From positions 22,582,958 to 22,646,957 of the forward strand of contig OX465107.1 of assembly GCA_949987565.1 (NCBI GenBank): a DNA stretch of 64,000 bases, read 5' to 3'. Position numbers and translations under genes: made by a program. The notes under the pieces were generated by a model. That model did not search any database. It saw only the letters and a list, made by a program, of their open reading frames with translations, and was not told the origin of the DNA. The DNA comes from Luidia sarsii. Lineage: Eukaryota; Echinodermata; Asteroidea; Paxillosida; Luidiidae. Below are positions 23,420 through 35,665 of this stretch, piece after piece. Position 1 is the first letter of the stretch. Each line of letters begins with the position of its first letter.

Positions 23420-24250
23420 CAAAACTAGATCGCTATTAGCAAGACCGACACAGGCTAGATCGCTATTATCAAGACCGACACAGGCTAGATCGTTATTAGC
23501 AAGACCGACACATGCTAGATCGTTATTGGCAAGACACACACAGGCTAGGTCGTTATTGGCAAGACAGACACAGGCTAGATCGATATTAGCCAGACCGACA
23601 CAGGCTAGATCGTAGTATTAGCAAGACCGACACTGGCTAAATCGCTATTATCAAGACCTATACGAGCTAGATCGTTTTTAGCAAGACAGACACATGCTAC
23701 ATCGTTATTATCAAGACTGTACGAGCTACATCGTTTTTAGCAAAACAGACATAGGCTAGATCGATATTAGCAAGACCGACACGACCTATATCGCTGTCAG
23801 CAAGACAGACACAGGCTAGATCGATATTAGCAAGACCGACACGACCTATATCGCTGTCAGCAAGACAGACACAGACTAGATCGATATTAGCAAGACCGAC
23901 ACGACCTAGATCGCTGTTAGCAAGACAGACACAGGCTAGATCGATATTAGCAAGACCGACACGACCTAGATCGCTGTTAGCAAGACAGACACAGGCTAGA
24001 TCGCTATTGGCAAGACCGACACGGGCTTGATCTCTGTGATAAAAAGACCGACACAACCTAGAATGCTTTAAGCAAAATCGGCAGAGGCTAGATCGCTATT
24101 GGCAAGACCGACAAGGGCTAGATCGCTGTGATAGCAAGACCGATACAGGCTGGAACGCTTTTAGCAAAATTGGAACATGCTAGATCGCTATTGACATGAC
24201 CGACACAGGCTAGATTGCTTTTAGCAAAACCGGAATGTGGGCTATATCGC
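23420..24250 (+). repeat. 30-bp minisatellite with 60-bp higher-order units
   Basis: About 27 copies of a 30-base unit (core GCTAGATCGCTATTAGCAAG then ACCGACACAG). From about 23735 to 24000 two variants alternate (ACCGACACGACCTA and ACAGACACAGGCTA), giving a homogeneous 60-base unit repeated four to five times. The first third uses GGCTAGATCG units only; the last third is degenerate. A unit length of 30 keeps frames open: plus reads L-A-R-P-T-Q-A-R-S-L and minus reads C-V-G-L-A-N-N-D-L-A. Confidence 0.93.
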
Positions 24251-25500
24251 TCCTAAATTGTGAACTGGGCTTTTTTCCTTCGCAGATTTATCACCCAGTT
24301 GATGTGTCTAAATGAGTTTGCAAGCTTCGTGGCTTCATTGAAGTAATGGGTTCCCTGGAGAGAAAAAAAACCAGACGGACAAGAATGATAGATGTCCTCT
24401 TTTTCTAAAAATGTCCTTACTCGTCAAACATCTGTGTAAAAAGTAGAGGCGAGTCTATTTTCGATTTTTATCATCATCGTTATCAGTATTAGCTTTTTAT
24501 GGAGTAGTACACTACCTAGCATGTTTGCCTGAGAAGTTGTCATCTGTTAATCAAAATCAATAGACGCAACCTGCCCGCATTAACTTTTAACGGACTGTTT
24601 GTAGAACGTAATTGCTACGATAATAGTTGGCACGTCGACGATGGGGGTCGGTATAGGTGTGGCGAGGGGGCGGGCGGGGGGGGTCGGCAGTGACGCTGTT
24701 GGTCACGGTGTTCGACGCTGTAGTGACCCTGGAGACCGGTCTCCACGCTCGAGGGGAGCACTGGCTGAATGACGGCATTTCCCGTCAGATATGCTGGCGG
24801 TCACTCGGTCCGGAAAATCATGCGGAATGGGCAGGGGGGTGGGTGGTGGCGGACGTCAGTTTCGAACACCCGACTGTATGTAATTGTGTTTACACTTTCC
24901 ATCAACCAGATGCTTGGTCAACAATTGCGGCTGCGCCTGGCGGCTGGGGCGAGAGTGAGGCCCACGCCGGGTGTATGTGTGTACACATTAAACTCTAAAA
25001 AAGGAGGGTGGAATTTTGTTTTCTCCAGCGTCCTTGCTCTATGCAATATTAAAGGCCTCTTGTTTCCCCCACCCCCTCTTCCACTTTCTCCCTCAGACCG
25101 TGCTTCCGCTACGGCGGAGAAATTCGATTGATCCAAATTGTGTTTGCATCCATTTCTCATTGTGCTCGCATTGAGCTTCCCCTCGCATTTTTCCATCCTC
25201 GGTTTTAGTCCTTGTTCTGAGACAATGAATGATGGTGAGTTCGCACTCGTGAAATAATTGAGGACGCGGGTTCAGAGTATAGAACCGAGCGTGTCACAGC
25301 CGTTTTCTGCGCTTGCGCACCCGCTCCCGGGCGCCCAACAACTCCACCAGCGAACGTCATAAACCTTCACGCGATCAAATAGTGACCGACACTTTGTTTA
25401 AACGAACCGAAAATCGTTCGCCGTCTGTTGATATAGCATAGGCCGCCTCGTTCCTCACCCTTGATGAAGTGCAGCTTGGATGCACTGCGTTTTCCTCATC
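24251..25500. other. No gene seen
   Basis: Unique-looking DNA, no domain-bearing frame. Confidence 0.4.
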
Positions 25501-25540
25501 TTTGAGAGAGGTCCTGCGAGGATCTAAACGCCAGACCCTC
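25501..25540 (+). mobile_element. Degraded hammerhead-like retroelement core
   Basis: TTTGAGAGAGGTCCTGCGAG, then GATCTAAACGCCAGACC. The family order is kept but GAAAC has become TAAAC and GTC has become GCC. Confidence 0.5.
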
Positions 25541-28500
25541 TCATAATGTCAGAGCTGCATTATTAAGGAGCTACGAGAGGGGTATCCAACCAGCAATGGC
25601 CGTGTCCCACTTACCCTATCTGCCCCACTGCAACATAAGTCATTTCCAGTGCCTGCACGATATCATTTCAAGGCAATGGTAGATATCTTCATTTAAAGTC
25701 ACGTATACAAGCAAGTGTGAAGTTTGCAACATTTTGGTACCCCCTGAGGTCTTTCCCACACTTTCTTTCCGAGGTAGAATCAAACGGCAGATTTGTCTAA
25801 TTCTGAACACAAATTCGTGCAAGCTCATCGAATCCCAGAAAAAAAACATAACACTTCCAACGACTGCAGTGCCTCTACGTCGGCAAAATCGTTGCGTCAC
25901 AACGCACGACCGCGTGTAAGATATGGCGCATTACACCGGGCTTCAGAGCCTGCTTGTATTCCCCCACAAGCAATTCCACTTGCCCAGAAAACAAATCAAT
26001 TCGCGTTTCGTATTGATATCATACAGACTGCGCGGGCGTTGTAAGTTCAGTGTCCAGCAGCTAAAGTGTATACTAATAGCCTGAATGTCGACTCAATGGT
26101 CTCCCACGTAATGCCTTCCGTTAACAGCTACCCCCCCCCCCCCACACACACACACACATACACACACAAGTAAAAGAGCAAGGGCCTCAAAGCGCCATCA
26201 CAAAATCAATTTCGAAAAGAAAAAAAACCCTGGATATTCTTCCCCTGTCTATTAATAATCGAAGGTGATATCCAGGGGCCTCCTTCGTGCGCGCCCTACC
26301 TCAAACACGGGGATGATTCCTACTCAGTCTGTGGCAGTTATCAAACCGTTTTAGTGATGATTCCCCGACTCCTGTCCACGCGTACCATCTCATTGGTGCC
26401 ATATCAATTCGAGGATATTTCGGTTCTTCCCGTATGCCCTGAGAAGGGAACATTTTTGCTTTGCGGGCTCGTTGTGCAAAAGGGATAAGGGTGTCATCTT
26501 AGGCAATGACCGTGTGGCTGTCACGTCAGGCCACAATGCACATAGTATGGAGGTTTTTCTTGCTATTTCCTCCTTTGTGAATGAGGAACAATACATCGGC
26601 TGATTTTAAAGATTTTTTTCGTTTGGCTTTCGTTTGCGCAAAAGTCCCTTTAAAGGGAGAATAAAATACACATGTGATATGACAAAAAAATCGAACGCAA
26701 AAGGGTGCCTTTAAAGCTGTATATATGCTGAGTAAAGGAAAAGTCCAGACATATTTATTTTTCATTGGAAAGGTATAATTCTTCCGTTATTTAGCAAGAG
26801 GTAATAGCATTTGTGGGTGGATGTACCAACGACTGATGTTTTTATTTATGCATAATGTATAAAGAACGCCAGGGAAATCGTCCGGGTCACCAGCCAAAAA
26901 AGACGATCCTCTTTACTGATTCAAATCTTGTTTTCGAAGTGTTCACCGATCTCCGACCAAACGGAGCCGCTGCAGATGGGATATTTCGGGAAGATGTTCG
27001 CTGCCATTTCCGTTTAATTTGACAGGCTGAAAAAAAGAAGAAGTGCCTTCTGAAACTGCGGGAGACAGTAAAGCTGCACATCTCATACGCAAGAAGGAAG
27101 AGAGACGGACAGAAAGAGAGACCGAGACAGACAGAGACAGAGAAAGAAACACCCCTCGCCTACGTGCGTGCCCTCTCTCGAGTGGTTGAGAGATCGTTCA
27201 ACTCCAGAGAGAGAGAAAGAGAGAGAGAGAAGGGGGGGGTGCCAGGGCTGTCAGGTCCTCGCAATGCGTGAAGCGGCTATGAGGCAGCTACGGGGGCGGA
27301 ATGCGACGGTCGGAGGGGGGAGGAGGGGCTCGGCAACTGTCACGCGTGGCTCGACGAGACAAAACTGCGATTCGCACTGACACGGGCAGGGTGTCACTGA
27401 TTGTATCTTACGAGCGCTTCGTATACAATCCTTACCTCCCTACCGCGTGCGAGCTGTGCACATAATACTGGACAGTAAATGAAGCAACACTGTGACTCAC
27501 GTTAGTCACAAAGTGGTGGCTATACTGGTATGTAAAACGCCAAGCGTTTGTGATAAAACCAGTCCGTGATCGGTGCAAACGATAATTCCCGATGTGATTG
27601 ATATACGCACGCGCGGGTTTTGCTAAGATGATTCATCGGTGCGCACCTCGTGCAGTGACGTCATCAAGCCGCCATAATGGAAGGTGAACGATGACGACGC
27701 ACCGCACGCACTGTGCGCGGGCCGGTACACGGCAGCCATAGGTTTTCACTGTGGCAGTGCAAATTCGCGCTTGAAAAGAGACTAGCCACATGCATTACCT
27801 GATCAGTCGGTGCAGCTGAATGTTATTAACAGCAGCTATAGAGATTTTCAATTAACAAGACATCTTACATGTTTGTGTCAAACAACAACTACGACAACAG
27901 CAAGTCACATTCCGCCCCTCCACAAGAAATCCCAACTGGCTTATCTCAACACGCAGCACTACATGTTGTCTCTTTTTTTTCTTTTCAAGCGCGGTTTTCC
28001 ACGAATACGGCGAAAAACCCATGGCTGCGGTGTAAAAAAAAAAAAAATACGCGCGCGGGGTGAGCTACCATCTGTGGATCCCTTTGGACGGCGAGGGCGC
28101 CCTACAGGCGTAATGACGTCATGTACATACAGGTAACGCCAATCTATTGTCGGATCGCATTGGCGTGAAGTTACCACTCATTGCAATATAACGTGCGCGC
28201 GCTCTGTCGGGGTGGATGTTTCAATTGACTCTATGGGGGTCATGCCAGCAGAAATCCACTTTAACCGTTACAATCCCAGGGCTTCGCTCGCACCACCACT
28301 TGTTGGTTATTTATCCTGGCACACGAGACGCGGAATGTGGAGCACACGGGGTCTTGGCACGTCACCTTTTTTTTATCCTGGTATCTTCGAGTGTGAATTG
28401 CGACATTTACGTAGCACAGTGGCAGGTTGCTGACCTCTGATGCTGCAGTCGGTTGATGCCAATTCCCGGTTGGTATATAGCAGGTTCGCGTGCCATTCCC

Positions 28501-29360
28501 GCCCGCATTAAAATAATGCCAGAGAGCTTTTGACCAGCATAATCCTCTCAAAAGACATCACGTTTTAGCGGCATGTACACAGCCTATACACTGTGCCCGG
28601 CTAGGACGTTCCATTAAAGCTATACCCACAGAAATAAAACGGCTGTCAACTTCAAGCCGAATTAAAAAACAAATTCCTTCAGTATGGTACCGTCAATCTT
28701 TTCTACCTTTTCGTTTGCCGCAATGCAAACGCCACAAATTCAACTGACCTGCATTTTCGTTCATCCCGTGCGATTCTGTGGCCGTTCAACCATTTCGTAC
28801 ACTCGGAAACAATACGTTTGGTATTGTATTCCTTTGGTTTGTATTCTTCCTTTTTTAATGAAAGCGGGGGCGTGATCCCTGGAGATATACGGTTGAATTT
28901 TTCTAGCTGGCGCCCTAGCCCGGCTAAGACTAGTTGAATATGTTGTGATATAGTCAATGTTTTCTCTCTTTTTTTTGGCAATCGTTCAAGAATGTTTAAA
29001 AAGTCCCCAGTCAATTTTTTTCTTTTTAATCTTTTGACCTTTGTTATGTTTGAAAATAATTTCAATCAAGACCTGTCACTTATTAGTGCTTTGATTGGAT
29101 TAGAATGACGATTCGACTCTCGGTGAGCCCCTCCGCAGACACCGGCGTGTTTACGCGGCCAACGTCGCCCCGATAAAAATCACCAATTAGCGCTGCCGTT
29201 CACTCTGCATCCAGGTGTGTGTGCCCCTCGCTTAGAAAGAGAGTGGGACAGCCAGTCAGAGATAAGAGGGTCCATTAGGATCAGATGCACGCGTCGGGAA
29301 TCGTAGCAGGCAGCCGGAATGATTGTTATCCGATCACTGGCACATCACGACGGCGAGCAC
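25541..29360. other. No gene seen; two TGACGTCA sites
   Basis: 3.8 kb without recognisable genes. Holds a C13/AC run (26131-26168), short GA runs near 27205-27230, CpG-dense patches at about 27600-27730 and 28050-28210, and perfect TGACGTCA sites at 27656-27663 and 28114-28121 close to those patches. The two patches are the better candidates for regulatory DNA in this stretch. Confidence 0.4.
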
Positions 29361-29534
29361 CGACTCCCTCCAGTCTCTCTTTCTCAATCCCCTCTTTCTC
29401 TCTCCCTCTCTCTCCCCTCTCTCTCTCTCTCCCTCTCTCCCTCTCTCCATCTCTCCCACTCTCTTTCTGTATCTCCCTCTCTCTTTTTCTCTCTCTCTCC
29501 CCCCTCTCTCTCTCTCTCTCTCTCTCGCTCTTGA
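29361..29534 (+). repeat. CT-rich simple repeat
   Basis: About 170 bases of CTCTCT/CCCTCT on plus. Confidence 0.88.
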
Positions 29535-32500
29535 CAGACCCTCACAACCGACACTCAGAGATGGTAATTGCCGAATAATTAACCCCGCCAAATTATTAGG
29601 AAGATATCTCCATATCTCAAAAACAAGTCGCCTTAATAAGCTGCATTCGATCGGTGGCTGGATTCGTCTCTGTTTTCGCATTTGTGTGGATTCTTAATTG
29701 CATATCAGTGACCAAAAAAACAGTGGCAGGGACACGACACTATAATGAGCGCAGCGGGTCACCTGGTGGAGAAAACTGCGCTTTGAAGAGGCCTAACATT
29801 TCTGTCACGGGCAACGAAAACAAAAGGACTCGACTCGTCTGGTTAAATGAAAACATTAAGAGGAACTGCACTATTCACAAGAACTCGTAGCATCGATACG
29901 AGTCTTCAGAGATGGTGAAATTTCAGGAACTCGTTAACCGAAGTGAAACTAATGCGGCCTGGTAATTGCAAAATGTCTCTTTTTTTGGGGGGGGCGAACG
30001 AATGAGGCGCAAAATGGGGAGGAGATTTTGTTTGGATTCCATCGTCCCTTAGGGCGTCGCATCTTACCGGCTCAACGAAGAAACCTCGGGCCTTCAGTCT
30101 GCTCGTAAATCGGCATAAATGAGGTTTTTGGGGGACAGGGGGTCGGGTATAGGGAGGGGGTTGAACTACCATGCATCCACGAAACTTCATGCGTCTCGGC
30201 CGTTTGTGAGGCCTGGGTCGAGACACTCGGGGAAACAGACACGGGAAGTTTTGTGTCGAGGACGGCCGGCACGAAGCAAGGCTAACGAGAAATGATTTGT
30301 TTGTTTGTTTGGTGAACGATGAAGTGGAAAGCGCATGCCTGCGAGGAGAGAATAAAAATAGGGGGAGGAAAGAGGACACCATAGAGTTCTATAAAATAAA
30401 CTAGAGTGGGCACTCCTCTATCAACGCGCGGTACGAACGTGTGCCGACATGGACGGGCATCCGCCATTACCAAAGAGGGCAACTTCAGCTCGAAGTGCCC
30501 GGATGTCAGTAGCAATCGCACGTAATATGAATGGGAAAAGGTATAGCCGAAAGGTTTTGAATGCGGAAACTAAAATGTTATAGAAATAGCTTTTTTTTTA
30601 ATGAAAGGAAAGGCCACCAATACCTCGTAGGATTGGCGAATTTTAATGTCCGACTTTCTTTTGTAAAAATTGGGATTAGTTTGCCCCCTAAAGATCCATG
30701 CATTTGCCCTCTATGGTAATGGCGTCGCAGTCCCCTTGTCGGCACGCGTCACGCGATGAGTGCGCACTCTAGTTTATTTATAGAGCTCTGTGGAGGACAC
30801 CCATCGACACGACGACTGCTTCCTGACCGAGTCGCACGCACGGGTTACTTCTGTTTGTTATTGAAGGTTCTCCCATGCATCTCAGACGCATGCCGACAAC
30901 TTTGACTGCTCTTGTCCTAATAAAAGAGCAGCCACTGTAAGGTACAGATATCTATTGTAGATATAAAGATCCAACTTTGAAACTTTGGAAGAGGAAGCGT
31001 TTGGTACATTAATCCACTAGGTCTATATCGACCTGGAAATAATCAGTTTATAGCGCAGTTACATTAAACAGAATTGACACGAGAGTGACATGGGGTTTCT
31101 TGTTTACTTTGATCATATTTTCTATTATTCGTATATCGTTTGCGTGAATCTGTCTGTGTATGTGGGTGCGGTGCAGCGGTTTACAGTCGTTTGGTGTGTA
31201 TTACTGACAAACTGACTTGTCCAAACTCGTCTCTTCCCGGTGCAGACGGCTTGGGTCTGATTGCCGATCGCAATGCCACCTCGTGCATCGGATCGCCGGC
31301 AGCTATTCGCACCGCCCCCCAATCGCCCACCCCAGTGTTCTTGTTCACCCCGCAGGTATATCGGTCGACTCGGTACGGTAACCGCCGGTAATTGTAGAAC
31401 GGTTTATAGATTTACGAAGACTCTTGTGAGCCAGGGAGTGCTCGGACCAACCAATCATCCTCGCACCAGTCTGTATCCCGAATCCTGAGCCGGATCCGCG
31501 GTAACAGGTTACGGTCAAAGAAACTGCACCAGAAGACATTCGAAAATCATCCCCGAGAAAGGAATTACGCGAGGATGAATGCCCCCCGGTCTTTCCTCGC
31601 GTCGCGAAATCGACTCCGCGGTAAAAAACTTGTCCCACGGTATACCGCGTCAAATATTTGGGTCAGAACCAAACAAAGACAAGTAAAAATGAAAAGTTCT
31701 TTACAACGCCACAACCCCACCCTTCCCCATCTCCAAATTTTTCCCCCTCCTCCCAAGGGAAAGGTCACCACCCCCACCCCCCCCCCAAAAAAAAAAAAAG
31801 AAGAAGAAGAAGAAGAAGATGAAGAAGCAATTGCATTAATTTTTTTCGAGTTCCGAGCCGGAAAAGAAGGCCTAGTTCCGATGAATTCTAGTCGACCCCT
31901 TTGGCCACCCCGGGGTAATTACATTAGAGTTTCAAATTTCGCACGGCAGGACTGACGGGAATTTCCCAACCACCGACCAACTCTCCCCCCCCCCTCTTTT
32001 TTTTGTCGGGGGGGGGGGCACTGGGAGACCGCAAGGAATATTGAATTATGGTGCAAGCGATACTGGAGAGCTGCGTGCGCAGACTCAAATAACAAAAAGG
32101 AAGAAAGTTCCTTCCCGGTCGAAAAAAAAAACGGGGCTTGGGAAATAAGCGTGATTGTGTTACTCACTCTGCGGACTAAGGGGGGGAAGGGGAGGAGGAG
32201 GGAGAGGGAACAAGGTTCCCAGGTGTACGGCATCAACAGAGGAAAACAGCGGAATTTATTTTGAATCGATTTACGTAATTCGCGAGATTTCGCTGGGGTA
32301 TTTTTGGCGCAGGGGCGATCTTACCGGGAAAAGGAAGTCATCCATTGTACGTGGCCTGTATATAGGAGTCGAGGTCAGGGTGGATTCGTTGTTTGCGGGT
32401 CTCTTCTTGCCTCGCGGTGGAGGGGGGAGGGGGTAGGGGTTGGCCTGTCTTAGATTGCGGTTGTTGTTGTTGTTTTTGTGTGTGGAGGAAGCGAAGCGTC

Positions 32501-32550
32501 CGAAACCGTATGAGCTTTAAACCGTACTAGCGGCCCTCGGGCTGTCGTCT
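29535..32550. other. No gene seen; mixed homopolymers
   Basis: 3 kb with T7G8 (29980-29994), C10A13 followed by (GAA)n at 31777-31830, and C/T and G runs near 31985-32020. No recognisable coding domain. Confidence 0.4.
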
Positions 32551-33115
32551 TTAAGAAACGAGCAAGTCGCCTCTACCTCCACCTTCCCCTCCTTCTCCCC
32601 TCCTTCTCCACCTCTTTTTTTTTTAAGATTCTCTCTGCATGGACAAACGAGTTGCTTCCACATCCTCCTCCTCCGCCCTTTCTCCTGCCCATTCTCCTCC
32701 TCTTCCTTCTCCCCAGCTTCCTCCCCCTCTTCCCTCTTCTCCTCCTCTTCTTCCTTTTCCTTCTTCCTCTCATCTCCTCCACGCCCTTCTCATCCTCCTG
32801 TTTTAGGATCCTCTGAATGTACGAGCGAGTCGCTTCCACATCCTTCGCATTCTCCTCTTCCCCTTCCTTCCTTTTCCTTCATTTTCCTCCACCTTCCCCT
32901 CATCTTACTTCGCATCGCCTTGTCCTCCTCATTCTCCCACTGTTCCTCCTCCTTCTCCTCCTCTTCCTTATCCTCTTCCTCCTCCTTTTCATCCTCCTCT
33001 TCCTCCTCCTTTTCATCCTCCTCTTCCTCCTCCTCTTCCTCCCCCTCCTCTTCCTTTTCCACCCCTTCCTCCTCTCCTCCTCCTTTTCCTTCCTCTTCTA
33101 CTTCACCTTCTCCTA
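32551..33115 (+). repeat. CT-rich array with a ~178-bp unit
   Basis: Polypyrimidine CCTCTT/CTCCTC sequence punctuated by a conserved non-CT module. The module (TTTTAAGATTCTCTCTGCATG then ACGAGTTGCTTCCACATCC, shortened here) is at about 32623 and again at about 32801 as TTTTAGGATCCTCTGAATG with ACGAGCGAGTCGCTTCCACATCC. A partial form is at about 32552, and the head of another (TTTTTTAGGATTCCCTCTGCAT) at about 33152. Spacing is about 178 and about 2x176 bases, so this is a degenerate tandem repeat rather than plain microsatellite. The glutamate-rich minus frames are by-products. Confidence 0.75.
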
Positions 33116-34658
33116 TCGAGTTACCAAACTCCACTGCAATCTCCACTTTGCTTTTTTTAGGATTCCCTCTGCATATTTCTTCCTCCTATAAAGTACGGGG
33201 GCCTGATGCATTCACATCCCGGCAATGCCATTCCCGGAGGCAGAATGGTCCCGCCTTGACTCTGCAAAGTACATCACTCAGCTCCGTAAATCGTGAACCG
33301 CAGATGAGCGGATAGCCGTATCCTTCGAGCGTGATTGCTCTCGGTCATCCACTTCAACGGCAGAACATCAAAGTCAATTTGAGGTTCAGTTCGCAATACG
33401 CTTGTGGACCTACAAGATCACGTCCTTGGATTTTGACACTGTTTACCAACTGCATGAAGATATGCTTAGACCAAGGGCTGGTGAGTTATTAACGCTGATG
33501 CAGTCACCCAGTGAAGGTAGACGGCAAATTGGTGGGCGCTTACCCTGTCTACATTTTTGCCAGTCACCCGGTGAAGTTAGGGGAAGAGTTGGCTTGCGTT
33601 GGTCTGGGCTATACAGGGCAGGCACCATAGGCCCAGTTCCGAATAGGTATGGGCCTATAGGTCTATACACAAGAGTGCGGTGAGGAGACTTTGCCAGAGT
33701 GCAGCGTGAAACCAGAGTCCCCGCAGAATCAGCGGTGCGTGTGATTAAGAGGAGCAAGAGGACGGGATGTCGTTCTGCTGTGTCGGCGTGCCGTCATGGG
33801 CGCTGTGATAATTACTCCCAACGACTGGGACGGCGGCGAGTCATGACGCGAGCGCCGTGCACCAGTGATTATGGCTGCCCTAATTCGGGCGGCCGGCCCC
33901 CCGCCCTTTGGAATAGTGTATTGCCGGCAACGTTACGAACCGTCGCTCATGACGTCAGCCTGATTCCATGAGCGACGACGGGGCGTGTCGAGACAGGCCC
34001 TGCGGCCTGCCCACGGTATACCCATCCCTCCGAACCATGTAACCGGACGCCCACCTTTTAATGCATTCCATCTTGAAAAACAAGAGATCTCAGAAATTTG
34101 AGCCAGATACGGAGCCGCATTCCGCCAAAAAACCCGGTGAATTCAGAGGGGGGAAAAGGCGTTCTGGAAAATGGAACTGGAACTGTCAGACCTTAGCTTG
34201 ACACACATGGACACATTCAAGTCCAGGCAGTCTAAGGGAATTACGCGGTCCCTAAAACGCGAGGGGACCCTCTTCTCTCATATCAAACACGATACCTCAA
34301 ATTCCTGCCAAGATTGCGACCGCACGAAATTGCAAGCGGCACCCGATAGTCGATACCCAACGCACGCTCCGTACTTTGGTGGGTTTTTTGTTTTTTTGGT
34401 CTAACCCTTGAGCGCGACCGACGCTTTTGGAGCTTTTAGAAGTCGACTCTGATGTCGGCGTGGAAGGCGATAATAGCCTCGTCTCGAGTCTTGAGTTTCA
34501 TCTCCGAGGCAATCCCCTATTACCTGCCGAAGACGCAAAGGTAGAACTCGAGAGAGGCGACTGGAGAGGGAGACAGCTACACATCCCACAGCTGAGAACC
34601 TCGCGAAGCCGTAAAGGTAAACTGCAATGCATTTTGGATTTTTATTGTTTCAAACAAT
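33116..34658. other. No gene seen; one TGACGTCA site
   Basis: Includes an imperfect direct repeat, CAGTCACCCAGTGAAGGTAG near 33502 and CAGTCACCCGGTGAAGTTAG near 33560. A TGACGTCA site is at 33950-33957 in a CpG-rich patch. Confidence 0.4.
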
Positions 34659-35384
34659 ACTGTGGTGTCAGTGAAATACATTCATACCTTTTTTTCGAAT
34701 TTTAAAGTTTGGGAAAGAGGGTGAAAAAAGTATTTAAGTTTTGAAATGGGGGCAGCCACGCCCCCGTGGATGCCGTTATTGGTGACGTCATGAGTTGACC
34801 ACCGGGTATACATTCCTCTTGTCGGGGAAGCGTTACATTGCACGTTTGTATGGTCAGTGCACGTTTTTCAAGAGAACCCATTTCGGGGGTAAAAATTGGC
34901 AAATTCGTTGTTGAATATTGCAGCAAGGGAATAAACGTGTATATTCCCAAACGATCGTAGAATAAGCGACATTTGGACGTCATAAATCACGCTGACACGA
35001 CCGAAATAATACGACCCGTCAAAGCGTGCAGTGTCCATTTCGAAGCTTGTTTTCACGGAGATCATTCGAGCTCATACATGTACGGTTTTGCATTTTGTTG
35101 CCAAAATAGAACTATTTTGAAAATCTCTGTCTCCGACTGAGAGTTCATTGGATTCTGAAGAAAAGGCTTGCAGAAAGAAATCTCGTGCGGCCACTTGTTC
35201 ACGTTTTTCTTTCGCTAACAAAAAACCTGGCGCCGAGCTAATAGAAAGTGTATTACTCACTGAAAGCGTCAGGAAACTAAACTCTGATATTTGTAAGCCT
35301 AGGCCTAAACGGCCTTCGCCACATGACATACTTTTGAATCAATTAAATCACCCTCCAAATAAGCCTCAAACACACAAATGACAT
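34659..35384 (+). pseudogene. Decayed THAP-domain transposon fragment, copy A
   Basis: The first 260 bases are homologous to 57324-57570 (shared ACTGTGGTGTCAGT, GCAGCCACGCC, TGACGTCAT, GTTACATTG, CAGTGCACGTTTTTC). A plus-strand frame then reads VYIPKRS, a stop near 34958, NKRHLDVINHADTTEIIRPV and KACSVHFEACFHGDH. CSVHF at 35027-35041 is the C-x2-H-F end of a THAP zinc-binding C2CH domain, with the spacing from the RHLDVI segment typical of the family. The ATG corresponding to copy B has become ATT, the first Cys pair is lost, and the frame stops at 35140. A +1 shift then gives about 85 more codons (SPTESSLDSEEKACRKKS) to 35381. THAP domains occur in P-element-type transposases and host DNA-binding proteins; linkage to a repeated flank favours a transposon. 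Confidence 0.7.
34783..34790. promoter_or_regulatory. TGACGTCA site in THAP transposon flank
   Basis: A full palindromic CRE, also present at the homologous position in copy B (57451-57458). It may be part of the transposon's own promoter or terminal binding sites. This is based on conservation between two copies only. Confidence 0.35.
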
Positions 35385-35410
35385 TATTGGAAAACAATGT
35401 ACAAAGTATA

Positions 35411-35665
35411 TGTGACCCGGCACAGCATAATGAGGAACAACCCCCACTTTTAAGATTTTGAGATTTTTCAATAATGTGAAAGAGTATACCATTAGCTTTC
35501 AAATGATATCAAAATATAGTATCCTCTAATACTTAAAATTTCCGAAAATACAAAAAAAAAAAAAATTGATTTGTAATCGAATTGTGAAGATACTTTAACT
35601 TCAGGCGTTGTTTACTCAAAAGGTGTTTTGGTGGGATATTCCTCATGTCGTTGTGCCGGGTCACA
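35411..35665 (+). mobile_element. TGTGACCCGGCAC MITE, copy 2
   Basis: 255 bases from TGTGACCCGGCAC to GTGCCGGGTCACA with intact inverted ends, flanked by TA on both sides (GTATA before, TAGAC after). Interior as in copy 1. A TA target would suit a Tc1/mariner-type origin, but copies 1 and 3 have AA rather than TA, so the class is open. Confidence 0.9.

Noticed and set aside
23420..24250. CRISPR-like array of 30-base repeats
   Set aside because: Units are contiguous with no unique spacers and the sequence is eukaryotic; it is a minisatellite.
24855..24885. TTTCGAACACCCGAC read on minus as a tRNA B box
   Set aside because: No A box or acceptor pairing; B-box match is imperfect.
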